From the NCBI GenBank assembly GCA_016748015.1, contig JAAOMT010000175.1, forward strand, positions 298,052 to 343,593: a stretch of DNA of 45,542 bases, in the 5' to 3' direction. The DNA is from Geosiphon pyriformis. Lineage: Eukaryota > Glomeromycota > Glomeromycetes > Archaeosporales > Geosiphonaceae. A program made the position numbers and the translations under genes. This document shows, piece after piece, positions 1-9,861 of the stretch. The notes beneath the pieces are model-generated. The model was not told the origin of the DNA, ran no database searches, and was given only the letters and a program-made list of their open reading frames with translations. Position 1 is the stretch's first letter. Each line of letters opens with the position of its first letter.

Positions 1-88
1 AATTTGTAACTACTTCTGTTTGGGTATAATTTATGTGGTTTCCAGTAACAGTAATGGATAATTCGGGTATTGTTTTTAAAGCTAACAT
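1..88 (-). CDS. A1 accessory ORF after integrase, N-terminal fragment
   Basis: Starts ATG at 88 on the minus strand and is open to the window edge (MLALKTIPELSITVTGNHIN...). It matches the start of the ORF at 23,429-24,106 of A2 nearly residue for residue. It is separated from the integrase by about 200 bases. Function unknown; see the A2 and B copies for the full length. Confidence 0.6.
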   Translation of the reverse strand, partial: MLALKTIPELSITVTGNHINYTQTEVVTN

Positions 89-283
89 TAGTTTTTAGGA
101 TAATTGTTGAATGTTTTGAGGAATAGTCATTATAAGCAATTGAAAAAATAAAAATTATTTTTGGTATATGGGTTTTTATGTTATTTTTGTTTTGTTTTTG
201 TGAGATTGTTTCTAAATTATAAGAGAATAACTAGTAAAATTAAATTAAGTGTTCAGATTGGAAGGTTGTTCAATGACAACTAT

Positions 284-1630
284 TGGTTCTAAGTTTCAGG
301 GAATATCTTCGGAACTGACCAAAGGGGAATGTGTACCAATTTGTGGAATTAATGGTTCAGAATTGTTTCTGAAATGATAGTGTTTCAAACAATCTCCATG
401 TACAACTTTTGCTAGGATTTTGTCATCAAGTCTTAGTTTGTATGATCCATTGTCTAGGACTTCATAGATAAAGAATGGTTCATCCCATTTATTTTCAAAT
501 TTTCCACTCCATTGTTTTTCAGCTTTAGTTCTGTATAAGAGAACTTTGTTTCCAATTTTAAATTTATTGGTGACTGAAGGCAATTTGTCATCATGCCGTT
601 CTTTTTGTTGAGCTTGGGAGTGTTCAATATGGGTGGCTGCTATTCATTGTTTTCCTTCCAATGTGCTAAGCAGAGTGTAGGCTCTTCGCTGAAGCATTTC
701 TTGGAAATTGTTTTCATCGATCGGTTGTGCTGGGTATGTTTCCACTGTAAAACTGATTGGTAATGTTGCCGTTCTTCCATAAGTTAAATCAAATGGTGTG
801 TGTTTTGTGGTATCTTGTTTTAATGTCTTATATACTAGTAACACTGATGAAATAAAGAGATCCCATTCTTGCTCAAAATTGGTTGAGACTTTGGCTAATG
901 ACTCACACAATGTTCTGTTAAAACGTTCTACAAGTCCATTTGTTTGTGGATGGTAGGGCGAAGACAGAGGTCTTTTGACATTAAATCATTCACAAATTTC
1001 TTGTATCAGGTTGTTCACAAAGTGTGTTCCCTGATCGGATAAAAGTTCAATTGGACATCTATGTCTACAAATGATGTCTTCGTAGATGAAATTTGCTACT
1101 GATTTTGCATTTGCTCATTGAATGGCTCTGGCTTTAGGTCATTTAGTAAAATAGTCTACAGCTACTGCAATATAATGGTTTCCTTGAGTGGTGATAGATA
1201 GTGGTCCAACTAAATTGATACCAACTCTGTCAAAAGGCTGTCCAACTTTGATTGGATTTAAAGGTTCTGTAGGGTGAGTTCCTCCTTTTCTTTGACAACT
1301 ATCACAAGATTCGACATATTCGTGAATGTCTTTTCTCATTCGAGGCCAAAAGTAGTATTCTAGTGTTTTTTGGGTGGTGTTATCTTTTCTGAAGTGTGCT
1401 GATGAAGAATCTGAGTGCATATTGTATAAAATGGTCTCTTTTTCCTGTTCTTGTATTAATCTGAGTGGTTTGGTTGGGTTTTTGAAATTTCGATGATAGA
1501 TAATGTTGTTGTGTAGAAAATATTGTTTGGCTTGTTGTTGTAACCGATGTTTTTCATCTAAAGACCAATCTGTTGGGATTGTTAATGTCTCCAAATATTG
1601 TTTGAAATTGTTGTAGTTTTCAGGGTTCAT
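284..1630 (-). pseudogene. A1 integrase
   Basis: DDE integrase of gypsy type. The zinc-binding region reads MHSDSSSAHF and then CDSCQRKGG. The core shows VGINLVGPL, where the first catalytic Asp is Asn (A2 VGIDLVG, B EIDLV), then LLSDQGTHF (second Asp) and LVERFN (Glu). The C-terminal SH3-like/GPY-type region is 583-296 (FKIGNKVLLYRTK, WSGKFENKWDEPF, NGSYKLRLDD). No chromodomain follows. In-frame stops include TGA at 1,139, about 1,117, 986-988 and 644-646; the last two are shared with A2. Confidence 0.88.
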
Positions 1631-1639
1631 TGTTTGTTG

Positions 1640-3107
1640 TTTTGATGCTGTTAATTCAAATGGGTGTTGGTTTTGTTTTCTAATCTTGTTTCATTCTTGA
1701 GAGACAATCAACATTGGTGTGGAGTTTTCCTGGTTTGTGGTGTATGATGTATTGGTAATTAGCTAAAAATCCTGTCTATCAGGTTTGTTTTGCATTCAGC
1801 TGGGTGTTTTTGTTTTGTAGCCATTTAAGTTCAATATTATCAGTGATAATATTGAATTCTTTGGGTCTAAGGTACAGATTGAAGTGATATAGAGCCCAGA
1901 TTACTGCTGCAGTTTCTAATTCTGTTGCAGGGTAGTTCTTTTTGGCTGGCTTTAATGTTCTACTAGTATAAGCAATTACTTACTCATTTCCATTGTCATC
2001 TAACTGTGATAAGATGGCACCAAAGGCAATATAAGAGGCATCAGTCACTAACCGGAATCAGTTGCTGAAATCTGGGTAGGCGAGGATTGGAGCTGTTGTG
2101 AGTTTTTTTTTAAGTATCTCGAAGGCATTTTGGTGTTCTTCTGTCTATTTGTATTCGACATTTTTAGTAGTGAGCTGGTTGAGGGGTTTTGCAATTTCTG
2201 AGAATCCTTTGATGAATTTTCGGTAATAGGATGCTAATCCAATAAATCCTCTTAATTCTGTGGTATTTCGTGGAGTTTTGAAGTTTTTGACAGTACTGAT
2301 TTTTCTGGGGTCTGGTTTAATTCCATTTTTGTTAACAATGTGACCAAGAAAAGCTAAACTTGTTTTTCCAAAGTAGTATTTTTCAATGTTCAGTTTCAAT
2401 CCTGTTTTCCGTAATCATTGAAAAACTTCTCGCAGGTGAATTAAATGTAGCTCAAAAGATGGTGAATAAACATCAGTGTCATCAAGATAAACTACTACTG
2501 ATTTCCAAAGGAGGCCTTTGTAAACAACATCCATGAGTCTTTGGAATGTTGCTGGTGCATTGCATAATCCGAAAGGCATTACATTGAACTTGTAATTTCC
2601 TCCTTGAGTGGTGAATGCTGTTTTGGGGCGGTCTTTGGGATCCATAGCAACTTGCCAGTATCCACTCTCTAAATCTAATGTTGAAAAGTATTTGGACTTT
2701 CCAAGGGCATCCAACATGTCATTAATTCGGAGAAGAGGGTAGGCATCCCTAATGGTAACACTGTTAAGTTGTCGGTAATCAACACAAAATTGTATCTTTC
2801 CATTTTTCTTTTTAACTAGAACCACAGGTGAGGCCCATAGGCTCATTGATGGTTGAATAAGCCCATTGTTAAGCATTCGTTGTACTTCTTCTCAGATAAA
2901 TTAGTGACTTTTTGGGGCAACTCAGTAGGCTTGTTGTTGCCTTGGTTTGGCATCTTCTATATAGATTTGGTGTTGAACCAAATCAGTTCTTCCTAAGTTA
3001 TTGTTGTTTTCGGCAAAGATGTCAGCAAATTCTGCAATTAGCTCTTTGAGCTGGATCTGTTGTTGTGGTTTAAGTTGTCCTATGTTGATTCGAGATAGTT
3101 TTTCCAT
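1640..3107 (-). pseudogene. A1 reverse transcriptase and RNase H
   Basis: Ty3/gypsy-type RT. From 3,107: a lead segment (MEKLSRINIGQLKPQQQIQ), then from 2,876 NGLIQPSMSLWASPVVLVKK, FCVDYRQLN, TLDLESGYWQVAMDP, FGLCNAPATFQRLMD and catalytic VVYLDDTDVYS (YLDD intact). The thumb/connection follows in 2,399-2,145 (LAFLGHIVNKNGIKPDP, LRGFIGLASYYRKFIKGFS). Downstream sequence to about 1,640 matches the RNase H of A2. Stops: TGA 2,922-2,924, TAA near 2,905, TGA 2,892-2,894, TGA 2,415-2,417 and TAG 2,145. The RT is in a different frame from dUTPase and integrase. Confidence 0.9.
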
Positions 3108-3518
3108 GACAACATGGTAGTTTTTGGAGCTGGGGTTTGGGTTGGTTTTTGGTATTGAATGTCTAATAATTTTAGAGAAATCAGGAACTATTTGGGATAA
3201 TTTTTGTTGAAATATATTACTGTAAATAACTCCAATTTCTAAATTATTTAATAAAATTATGGAGTAATTATTGGGGTTGTAAAAAGTAACTCGGACTTTC
3301 TTTGTTTCTTTTGGAATATAAATGTTTGGGATCTAAATATTATGTTCCAAGCAGACTTGTTTATTGAACTCAAAAATTTGTTGTGTGGTTGTTGGCTTTG
3401 GGCAGGTGTAGATTTCCAGATGTTCTCCAAAGAGTGAGATAGTAATCGGTTGTGGAAGTCTGAGAATCTGGTGGGATTCGTTCTGTGTGTTAAGAGTTAT
3501 ATTAACTGGAACTGTAAA

Positions 3519-3960
3519 TCATTCAGTTGAACCAAAACCTTGGGTTCCTCTATCGCTTTTTCCTAATTGTTCTCTTTGATTGACTAGTTGCAAACCCGAA
3601 ATGTTGATTAAGAGTAGATAAATAGCTTGGACAATTTTTTCAGCATGTTTGAGCTTGAATGGTTTGTCAGTTTCATTTTGAAGCATTACTGTTATGTCTC
3701 TAGTATATCCAGCATCGATTATTCCTCCTCTAACATTGATTTCTTTGCTTGCCAGAGAGGACTGGGAGGCAATTTGAACTATTGCTCCTGGCGGGATTTT
3801 GAGTGCAATTTTGAGGTTGATTTTTGTAAGAGATTTGAGTTTGAGAACAAGAGTATTCTTGCTGGATATCTTAGGTTATATTTAGCATCAATTTCGTGTG
3901 CTTTTTCGGGTTTTATTCCTTGTCCGTTGTTGTTGAAGTATTTAAGTTGTAAGGCAGGCT
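3519..3960 (-). pseudogene. A1 dUTPase domain, degraded
   Basis: Trimeric-dUTPase-type fold, which hydrolyses dUTP to dUMP plus pyrophosphate. Motif 1 is degenerate (HEIDAKYNLRYP, family HDTDAGFDLR). Motif 2 is SQSSLASK, motif 3 GGIIDAGYTRDI (catalytic Asp kept), motif 4 HAEKIVQAIYLLL, motif 5 TQGFGSTE. A frameshift near 3,780 separates motif 1 from motifs 2-5. A TGA at 3,519-3,521 directly follows motif 5; A2 has TGA at the same codon (19,957). The downstream beta-rich segment continues to about 3,110. Confidence 0.82.
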
Positions 3961-4049
3961 GATTTTTGATAAGGTAGATGGGTGTTGTTTCAATTTTTTT
4001 CATTTCTTCAGATTCTCCAAATTCAATTTCATTCTCATCATTTTCGCTG

Positions 4050-4734
4050 GGCAAGGGGATACTAAAAGCATAGCATTCAGGACACCATTGTTCATCACAA
4101 GGCATAATGCATTCTTCACATAGTCTAATGTTCATTTGCTCTAATCATTGAATTTGAGCTTCTTGGGTCAGGTAGGTGTGACTTGCAATTTGGTGGTAGA
4201 CTTCTACTTCATCTTCGTAATCAAATCCAGCCAATTCCATAGTGTATTCAATGTATTCTGCTTTCTTCATTTGACAAACATCTTCTTTGATAGTTCTATT
4301 AATTAATGCCATTGCTAAGTCAAAAATCATCTCGGCATCATAAGGGTAGTGATAAAGTTTGTTGAGAGCACTGTTGTATGCTGCATTAAAGAGTGTTCCT
4401 TTTTTTACTTTTTCTGAAATTGATAAAGCATAGTGGCAGGTCTGATCGCAGACGCCTCCTCTCATTGCTACATCAATCTAATTGCATTCTTCCAGTAGCA
4501 TATCTCCACAAGTCAAACAAGGGGTGTTGTCCCATTTTCCGCTCCTTTTTATTAGATGGCCTTATCACTCTCTGTGGCAAGCCTTGCAGTAATAACAAGT
4601 ATGATTCTCATATTCTTCTTCAGGTGAAATGCAGGCTCCCATTGACGATAGTTTTTTGTGGCAGTCCTTACATTTAAGGGGAATATAAGGGCGTTGTTTC
4701 CTTGGTTCAGGTTTTGAGTAAGGTATATTCCATC
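4050..4734 (-). pseudogene. A1 Cys-rich module between protease and dUTPase
   Basis: I do not recognise this as a named domain. Reading down the minus strand: KCKDCHKKLSSMGAC, then HTCYYCKACHRE, PCLTCG, GGVCDQTCHYALS, an about 90-residue helical-looking stretch (FNAAYNSALNKLYHYPYDAE), and LCEECIMPCDEQWCPECYA. That is at least six C-x2-C pairs, suggesting several zinc sites. The same Cys pattern occurs in A2 and, more diverged, in B, so it belongs to the element lineage. In-frame stops occur at about 4,567-4,572, near 4,480 and at 4,145 (TGA where A2 has Trp TGG). Confidence 0.7.
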
Positions 4735-5460
4735 CAGAGGTTTTGGGTTTAGTGTGTGGGATAAAATGTTCTTGTTCTGTTTTATCAGCCCAGTTGAACA
4801 TTAATCCAAGTGCCATGAATGTTTTGATTATTGGTTTTTTTTCTTCTGGTTCAAATTTAAAAGCCGGGGCTTTTTCAGAGCGTTTGTTGAATGTATCACA
4901 AATGGCAGGTACTCGGGCGTGTTGTCCTTGGTAGGAGATTGTTAACTCTTGTGTTTTCCAATTCAGATTAGCATTGGCTTTTTGAAGCCAATCATTTCTG
5001 ACGAAAGCTTGGTACTGGGGTGCGTCCATTACAAGAACTTTGACTGGAATGGTGATTCCATCAAGAGTGAATGGAAAATTGTCAATTTCTCCTACTGGGG
5101 TCTTTTTCATGCCATCAGCAGTAACGATTACTGTTTGAGCTGGTCGGTCAACATTTCTTTTCAATTGTTATATTAATTGGTAGGTGATAATGCTTTCGGC
5201 GAATTCACTGTCTAGGATCAAGCGAATTGGCTTTCCTTCTACTTCAGCTTCTGTGTACATTGCAGTAATGGCTTTTTGCTCATTAGCCGCTGCATTGCTA
5301 AGCAAGAATGGTGATTCATTTGCTTCAAATTCGAAAGGAAAGATATCAGAGAGATTGGCATTTTCAGCAATTTGGACTGGTGGAATAGTGGTGTGGTTAT
5401 AAGAAGGGTTTTGTTATTGTTGTGCTGTAGCTCTACCTTCTGAGAGTGCAGTATGGTAAA
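4735..5460 (-). pseudogene. A1 aspartic protease (retropepsin) region
   Basis: Retropepsin domain that would cleave the Gag-Pol polyprotein. The block AITAMYTEAEVEGKPIRLIL leads into the active-site strand, followed by NDWLQKANANLNW and YQGQHARVPA, the usual C-terminal part of gypsy-type proteases. The active-site triplet reads D-S-E instead of D-S-G (B has D-S-G), which should impair the protease. A TAA interrupts the frame at about 5,165 just after the active site. It is followed without a break by the Cys-rich module. Confidence 0.8.
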
Positions 5461-5782
5461 AATACTGTTCTTCTGGCATTGTTAAATAACTGGGTTGAGT
5501 GTGGTAGTAGTTGGGTCTTGGTTGAATGATATTTCAGGAAACCAATTGGTTGTTCGAACTGATTCTACTGTTGTTTACTTGGTATCGGTTTTGTGGTGTG
5601 GATTGATTTTGTGTAATCAGTCTTCGAACAGGTACTTGATAATGTTGTGTGGGTGGTTGTTGGTATTGCTGTTGGATTGATTGTGGGACAGGCTGATAAT
5701 AGTTATTTTGGTATTGGGATCTTGGTGGATAGTAAGCTAGTAATGATGGTTGATAATAAGATTGCTGTGGTGGAAAGTAACG

Positions 5783-7282
5783 TTAATTACCCCTATTTTG
5801 TTGGTCTCGTTGTAGCTTTCTGCAATCTCTTTTCCAGTGGCCAGAGATTCCACAGTAATGGCAATTCTGGGGCTGGTTATTGGAAAGTGGTGCAAAGTTA
5901 TTTTGATTTCGTCTTTGGGGTGGCTGATATCTTTGTTGTTGTTGGTTGGTAAAATAGTTTTTGACCTTCTTTGTGAATTGGTCAATTTTTCCCTCAGCTG
6001 TTGAGCTGGTTTTTCCAATTGCCAAATTTACAAGTTTTATACAATTGGCCTCTTCTATGGCCATTTCGTATCTTTTCGCATGCTGTATGGCAGAGTTTAA
6101 ATCTTTTGGCACGTGTGGGCGAACCTTTTTAATTAGTTTATCTTTTAGACCAGCAATAAATTGATCCAAGATTTGAGCATCAGAATAATAATTGTTTGTC
6201 TCGAGTTGGTGAATCCGTTTAAAAAGTTTGTTGAATTTCCCAATATAAATCATAACAGATTTGGAGGGTTCTTGTTTGATATTTCGAAAATGATTGCGAA
6301 GAGTGATGGAGGTATTATTGTCAGTAAACTGTTCAAGAAAGGCTGCTTTGAAAGCATTCCAATCATTGAATGGGGCGGCCAGGTTTTCAAACCATTCTTC
6401 TGCTGTTCCTTTGAGAAAGTATGGAATTGTTCTTAACATTCTGGTGGCATTCTATCTATTTGCATCTCCGGCTTTAGTAACTTGGTCGAGCCATTCTTGA
6501 GGACTGGTCTCAATGTCTTCTTCATTAAAGTCAGAGATTTTTGCGATGTATGTTGTCATTTCGTCTTCTTCATTTTCACTGTCTATTGATTCTTCTTTAG
6601 TTATTTCAGAGTTGTTTTCTTCGTTTGCTGCTGTCTCAGAGTGTTCATTTTGATTTTCAGCTAGAAAATCAAGGAGATTAAAACTAGTTTGAAAGGGTTC
6701 TTGTTGTCTGGTGGGACTTCTGAGTGATGTAAAATCTTCTGGTCTTGTAAATTAATTCAAGGGTGAATTAGGTGTTTGTGCTTGTGCAAGTAAAGCTGGA
6801 AAAGGTGTGATAGTAAGTGGAAGTTTGGAGCTGGTTCTTTGTTCAGGTGTTTGTAGATGTTTGAATGATATTTTGGGAGTATTGAGTGTTGTATAAACAG
6901 GTCAGTTATCTTTTTGTTTTTTGTTGCTACTGGTTTCAGGTTCAGATTCGAGTTCAAAGACAAATTGTGTGTTTGCAGAATATTTTTCTTCACAGAATTG
7001 AATGATATTATAATCGAGTTCCTCAAAATAAGTAGCACAAGCTTCAGCACTAATGTTTTCTAATTCAGTATTGGAATAGTGTAGTATGTTCTCAAGAAGA
7101 TCTCTTTTAACTGTTGTAATGTTATAGTTCCCAAAGAGGTAGTTGTTGATTCGATTTTCGATGTATTGAAAAAGTGTTTTCTTGAAAGCTATTATTCCGT
7201 CACGTATTTCAAATCATTATTTACAGTGTGTATAGATCGATTGATAGTACTCTAAGATTGTGATGTCTGAGGCGGTCGCCAC
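5783..7282 (-). pseudogene. A1 Gag (retrotransposon capsid plus CCHC knuckle), broken
   Basis: Retrotransposon Gag, expected to form the cytoplasmic particle that packages element RNA. The C-terminal 218 residues (6,439-5,783) are open. They hold a retrotrans_gag-type helical region (FLKGTAEEWFENL, then FLEQF and QILDQFIAGL) and end with a zinc knuckle CHYCGISGHWKRDC (C-x2-C-x4-H-x4-C). The N-terminal part is acidic and broken by a TAA/TGA pair near 7,210, a TGA near 6,900, a TAA near 6,755 and a TAG near 6,455 (Trp expected). No ATG lies near the expected N-terminus; the frame can be followed back to a GTG at 7,282, just where B also has GTG. Continuous in frame with the protease. Confidence 0.85.
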
Positions 7283-7304
7283 TTTGAATTTGTTGCTGTG
7301 TTAT

Positions 7305-7323
7305 TTCCGTGAGAGAGCACCAA
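7305..7323 (-). other. Primer-binding site of A1
   Basis: On the minus strand, two bases after the LTR end the sequence reads TGGTGCTCTCTCACGG. It starts with the TGG that pairs with a tRNA 3' CCA. Element B has TGGTGCTCCCTG at the same place, so both families seem to use the same or a similar primer tRNA (3' end GAGCACCA). I did not identify the tRNA. Confidence 0.65.
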
Positions 7324-7324
7324 A

Positions 7325-8313
7325 TGTTACCAGAGGTTTTTGGTCTCTTTTCTGTAATGTTGTTGATACTTATTTGCTGTGAATTTACATTTTCTGGGTG
7401 TAGTTAAACCTTCAGTAACTGAATTTTTTTTTAATTTCAAATTATCTCCTATAATTTGAACTTGCTGGGCTTATAAGTGGAATGGCCAATTCCATGCCAG
7501 TTGCTTTATGTAGTTACGTTGTAATAAACGTCAACTTTTTCCCAGAAATTGCTTGTCTGGAAGCTCACTAAAAATGTGTAGTTACTTTGCTGTGAAAGTC
7601 AACTCTTCTACAGGAATCTTGTCTGTAAGCTATCCTAATGATTGTAATAAGAAAGGAAAAGAAAAATAAAAGAAATGTAAAAGAAATAAGATTTTTATCA
7701 AGAGAAATGTTTTCTATCCAGGCCTGAAGTCACTAACAGTTTACTGAAATTAGTAGCTAATCAATTTCGAAATGTTAGTTGGTTTTTGGGGATTGTCCAA
7801 AGGTAATAATTTAAGAATTTGGTTTTTCAAATAATTTGGTATTTATTTTTTTTTGTGTGTATAGAATTGGTTCTAAGTAATAAATCTAAAGTAAGATACA
7901 TTTTCTCAAAGAGAGAAGCTCTTCTTTTATACAACTTGTTGTAACACTATTCTATAAACTTAAACTTTGCTATTTTCTACAATTGCGCTGAACTAAAAAT
8001 ACATTTTGGCGAACTACAAGTTATTTCTGCGAACTTATTAGATATTTTGGTGAACTATCAATTATTTCAGTGAATTTCTATAAATTTCGGCGAACTTTTG
8101 AATGTTACATAGTTCAGAGTATTGTATGATTAATCATCGCAATTAGGTTATATTTGTGTTGTGTATAATTTGGGTTATTAATTAAATAATAATTTCAGAC
8201 ATTCTTTGCTAATGTAATAAGTGATAATTTGAAATGATAATATATGCTAATTAATGATAGGAATTATAAGATAGTTTTATGCTAAATAATATCTCTAATT
8301 TTGTCTGGTAACA
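7325..8313 (-). repeat. 5' LTR of element A1
   Basis: On the minus strand it begins TGTTACCAGACAAAAT and ends GGTAACA, giving TGTTAC/GTAACA terminal inverted repeats. It is the inverted counterpart of the A2 3' LTR at 24,075-25,054, with clear base-by-base similarity along its length. It carries a run of diverged ~20-bp repeats at about 7,970-8,100. No target-site duplication can be tested because the other end of A1 is outside the window. Confidence 0.92.
7970..8100 (-). repeat. ~20-bp tandem repeat array in the A1 LTR
   Basis: Inverted copy of the array in the A2 LTR; on the + strand it reads as repeated GGCGAACTA / GCGAACTTA / GGTGAACTA blocks separated by ATTATTTC-like spacers. The units have diverged between the two LTRs but keep the ~20-bp period. 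Confidence 0.65.
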
Positions 8314-8890
8314 CTCTTTATGGAATTATCATTCCAGTCAAAGTTCTTATAATAGATGCTTCCCAATATCAAGCCCTTGTCGGAAACAACTGGCTTTAAA
8401 AAGCCAATGCGAAATTAGACTGGAAAACCCAAGAACTACAAATCTTTTACCAAGGACAACATGCCTGAGTACCTGTCACTTGTGGTACATTCAACAAACG
8501 CTCTGAAAAAGCCCCAGCTTTTGAATTCAAAACAGAAAAAGAAAAACCAATAATTGAAACATTTATGACTCTTGGATCAACATCCAATTGGGCCGATGAA
8601 ACTGAACAAGAACATTTTATATCACACTCTGAATCCAAAACCCCTGGATGGAATATCTCTTACTCAAAGCCTGAACCAATAAAACAATGCTCCTATATTC
8701 CCCTTAAATGTAAGGACTGCTACAAGAAACTATCGTCAATGGGAGCTTGTATTTCACCAGAGGAAGAATATGAAAATCACACCTGCTACTATTGCAATAC
8801 CTGCCATCAAGAACAATGGGGCCATTTGATCAAAAAAAGCAGAAAATAGAATAAAACACTCTGTCTTACTTGTGGAAAGCAGCTTCCCAA
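8314..8890 (+). pseudogene. A2 protease C-terminal part and first half of Cys-rich module
   Basis: Opens as GIIIPVKVLIIDASQYQ, matching A1 GITIPVKVLVMDAPQYQ, then AKLDWKTQELQI, YQGQHA with a TGA replacing Arg before VPV, and an intact stretch from 8,565 containing KCKDCYKKLSSMGAC, HTCYYCNTCHQEQWG and CLTCGKQLP. It ends where the B 5' LTR begins. A1 at 8,313 cuts it upstream, so the active-site aspartate is absent here. A TAA lies just after the Trp-Leu of the protease tail (8,396), a TGA at 8,466 and a TAG at 8,847. Confidence 0.85.
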
Positions 8891-8954
8891 TGTTACTTAT
8901 AAATTATAGGAATTATATTAGATACAAATTAGCCAATCAGAGTTAGATGTAGTA

Positions 8955-9115
8955 AATGTGGAATTCCAGGATTCCTTTGAGGAATCGCAAGATTCCAGGA
9001 ATTTCAGAATTCTCCAATAAGGAATCACAGAATTCCAGAATTCCTCCCATCAAGAATTGCAGGATTCCAGGAATCCCAGGATTTCTGTCATGAAAAATTG
9101 GAGAATTGAGGAATT
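8955..9115 (+). repeat. Array of GGAATTCCAGGATTCC-like short palindromic repeats
   Basis: About ten imperfect copies of GGAATTCC / GGATTCC / AGAATTCC within 150 bases, many self-complementary. The 3' LTR has only about half of them (18,246-18,305). Its place just upstream of the TATA-like sequence suggests a regulatory-site cluster, but the sequence alone does not prove that. Confidence 0.7.
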
Positions 9116-9120
9116 TCAAT

Positions 9121-9136
9121 TATGTATATATAGCAG
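9121..9136 (+). promoter_or_regulatory. TATA-like element of the B 5' LTR
   Basis: TATGTATATATAGCAG, conserved exactly in the 3' LTR at about 18,320-18,335. It is the best TATA candidate in the LTR and would start transcription near 9,150-9,180, defining U3/R. No transcript evidence. Confidence 0.45.
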
Positions 9137-9801
9137 TAGGATTAGAAGCTGAAAAGACAGACCTCTCAGTTTAGATTTAATCTAAGCAACATTCCAGTTT
9201 CCAATCATCAAATAAATAATTATTCCATATCTCAATCCACTTTTCACTATCAACACTTCATGTTGATAATAATTGATACTTAACCATGCTGGAACAATAG
9301 CTCTTGATCACAGCTATTGATGGAATACTAACATACTAAATCGTCTTGGCTTATTGTCTCTATTTCTCTTTAATTTTATTTTATTTTCTTTCTTTCTTGG
9401 ATTTTATTGTTGTATACTAATTAACTAAAGATTAAGAGCTGAGTTATTGACGTCAAAAATAGCCTGGTAAAAGACCCAGAAATAAGGGTAGGATTTTATA
9501 TATTATCGGATAGCTTACCAGAAGAGCACAACTGCCAGACTAAATCTGGCCACCATGCTGAAAAAGAAATTGGAAAACTTTTGGGAGAATACATTAACTA
9601 TTGACACTATTGAATCTCTGTTTATTATACAAAAGACTCCATCAAAACCTTTAGATAACAACACTTTCAGATAACAACACCTTCAGATAACAACACCTTC
9701 AGATACAACACTTGCCGAACATCATCTATGGAAGTAGTTTTGAGCACCAAGTTATGAGTTTAGTATTTAATTCAACCACAGAAGGAACCATCTGTAACAT
9801 T

Positions 9802-9815
9802 TGGTGCTCCCTGTA
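9802..9815 (+). other. Primer-binding site of B
   Basis: TGGTGCTCCCTGTA begins two bases after the LTR end (TGTAACA-TT). It shares the first eight bases with the A1 site, consistent with minus-strand priming by a tRNA whose 3' end reads GAGCACCA. Confidence 0.65.
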
Positions 9816-9861
9816 AGGTATAATTCTACAGAGAACCAGCACTGACAACACCAAACCAAAA

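Larger units (their letters stand above)
1..8313 (-). mobile_element. LTR retrotransposon A1 (Ty3/gypsy type with dUTPase), 3' end outside the window
   Basis: Read on the minus strand from the 5' LTR at 8313 down to position 1. The domain order is Gag, CCHC knuckle, protease, Cys-rich module, dUTPase, RT, RNase H, integrase, then the start of an accessory ORF. Position 1 matches about 23,516 of copy A2, so roughly 560 bases of internal sequence and the 3' LTR are missing to the left. Gag through dUTPase lie in one frame, RT/RNase H in another, and integrase returns to the first, so two compensating frameshifts have occurred. It abuts A2 at 8313/8314 in the opposite orientation. The junction falls inside the A2 protease coding region, which is what an insertion of A1 into A2 would give. 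Confidence 0.9.
8891..9799 (+). repeat. 5' LTR of element B
   Basis: Begins TGTTACTTATAAATTATAGG and ends CATCTGTAACA. It is 909 bp against 803 bp for the 3' LTR; nearly all the length difference is in the GGAATTCC-like repeat block. Differences from the 3' LTR are mostly C/T and A/G changes. Confidence 0.93.

Noticed and set aside
284-640. Chromodomain at the integrase C-terminus
   Set aside because: Only a GPY-type SH3-like region is visible; the aromatic cage and helix of a chromodomain are missing in A1, A2 and B.
8955-9115. CRISPR-like array from the repeated GGAATTCC words
   Set aside because: Units vary in spacing and sequence, there are no constant repeats with unique spacers, and the genome is eukaryotic; this is an LTR repeat block.
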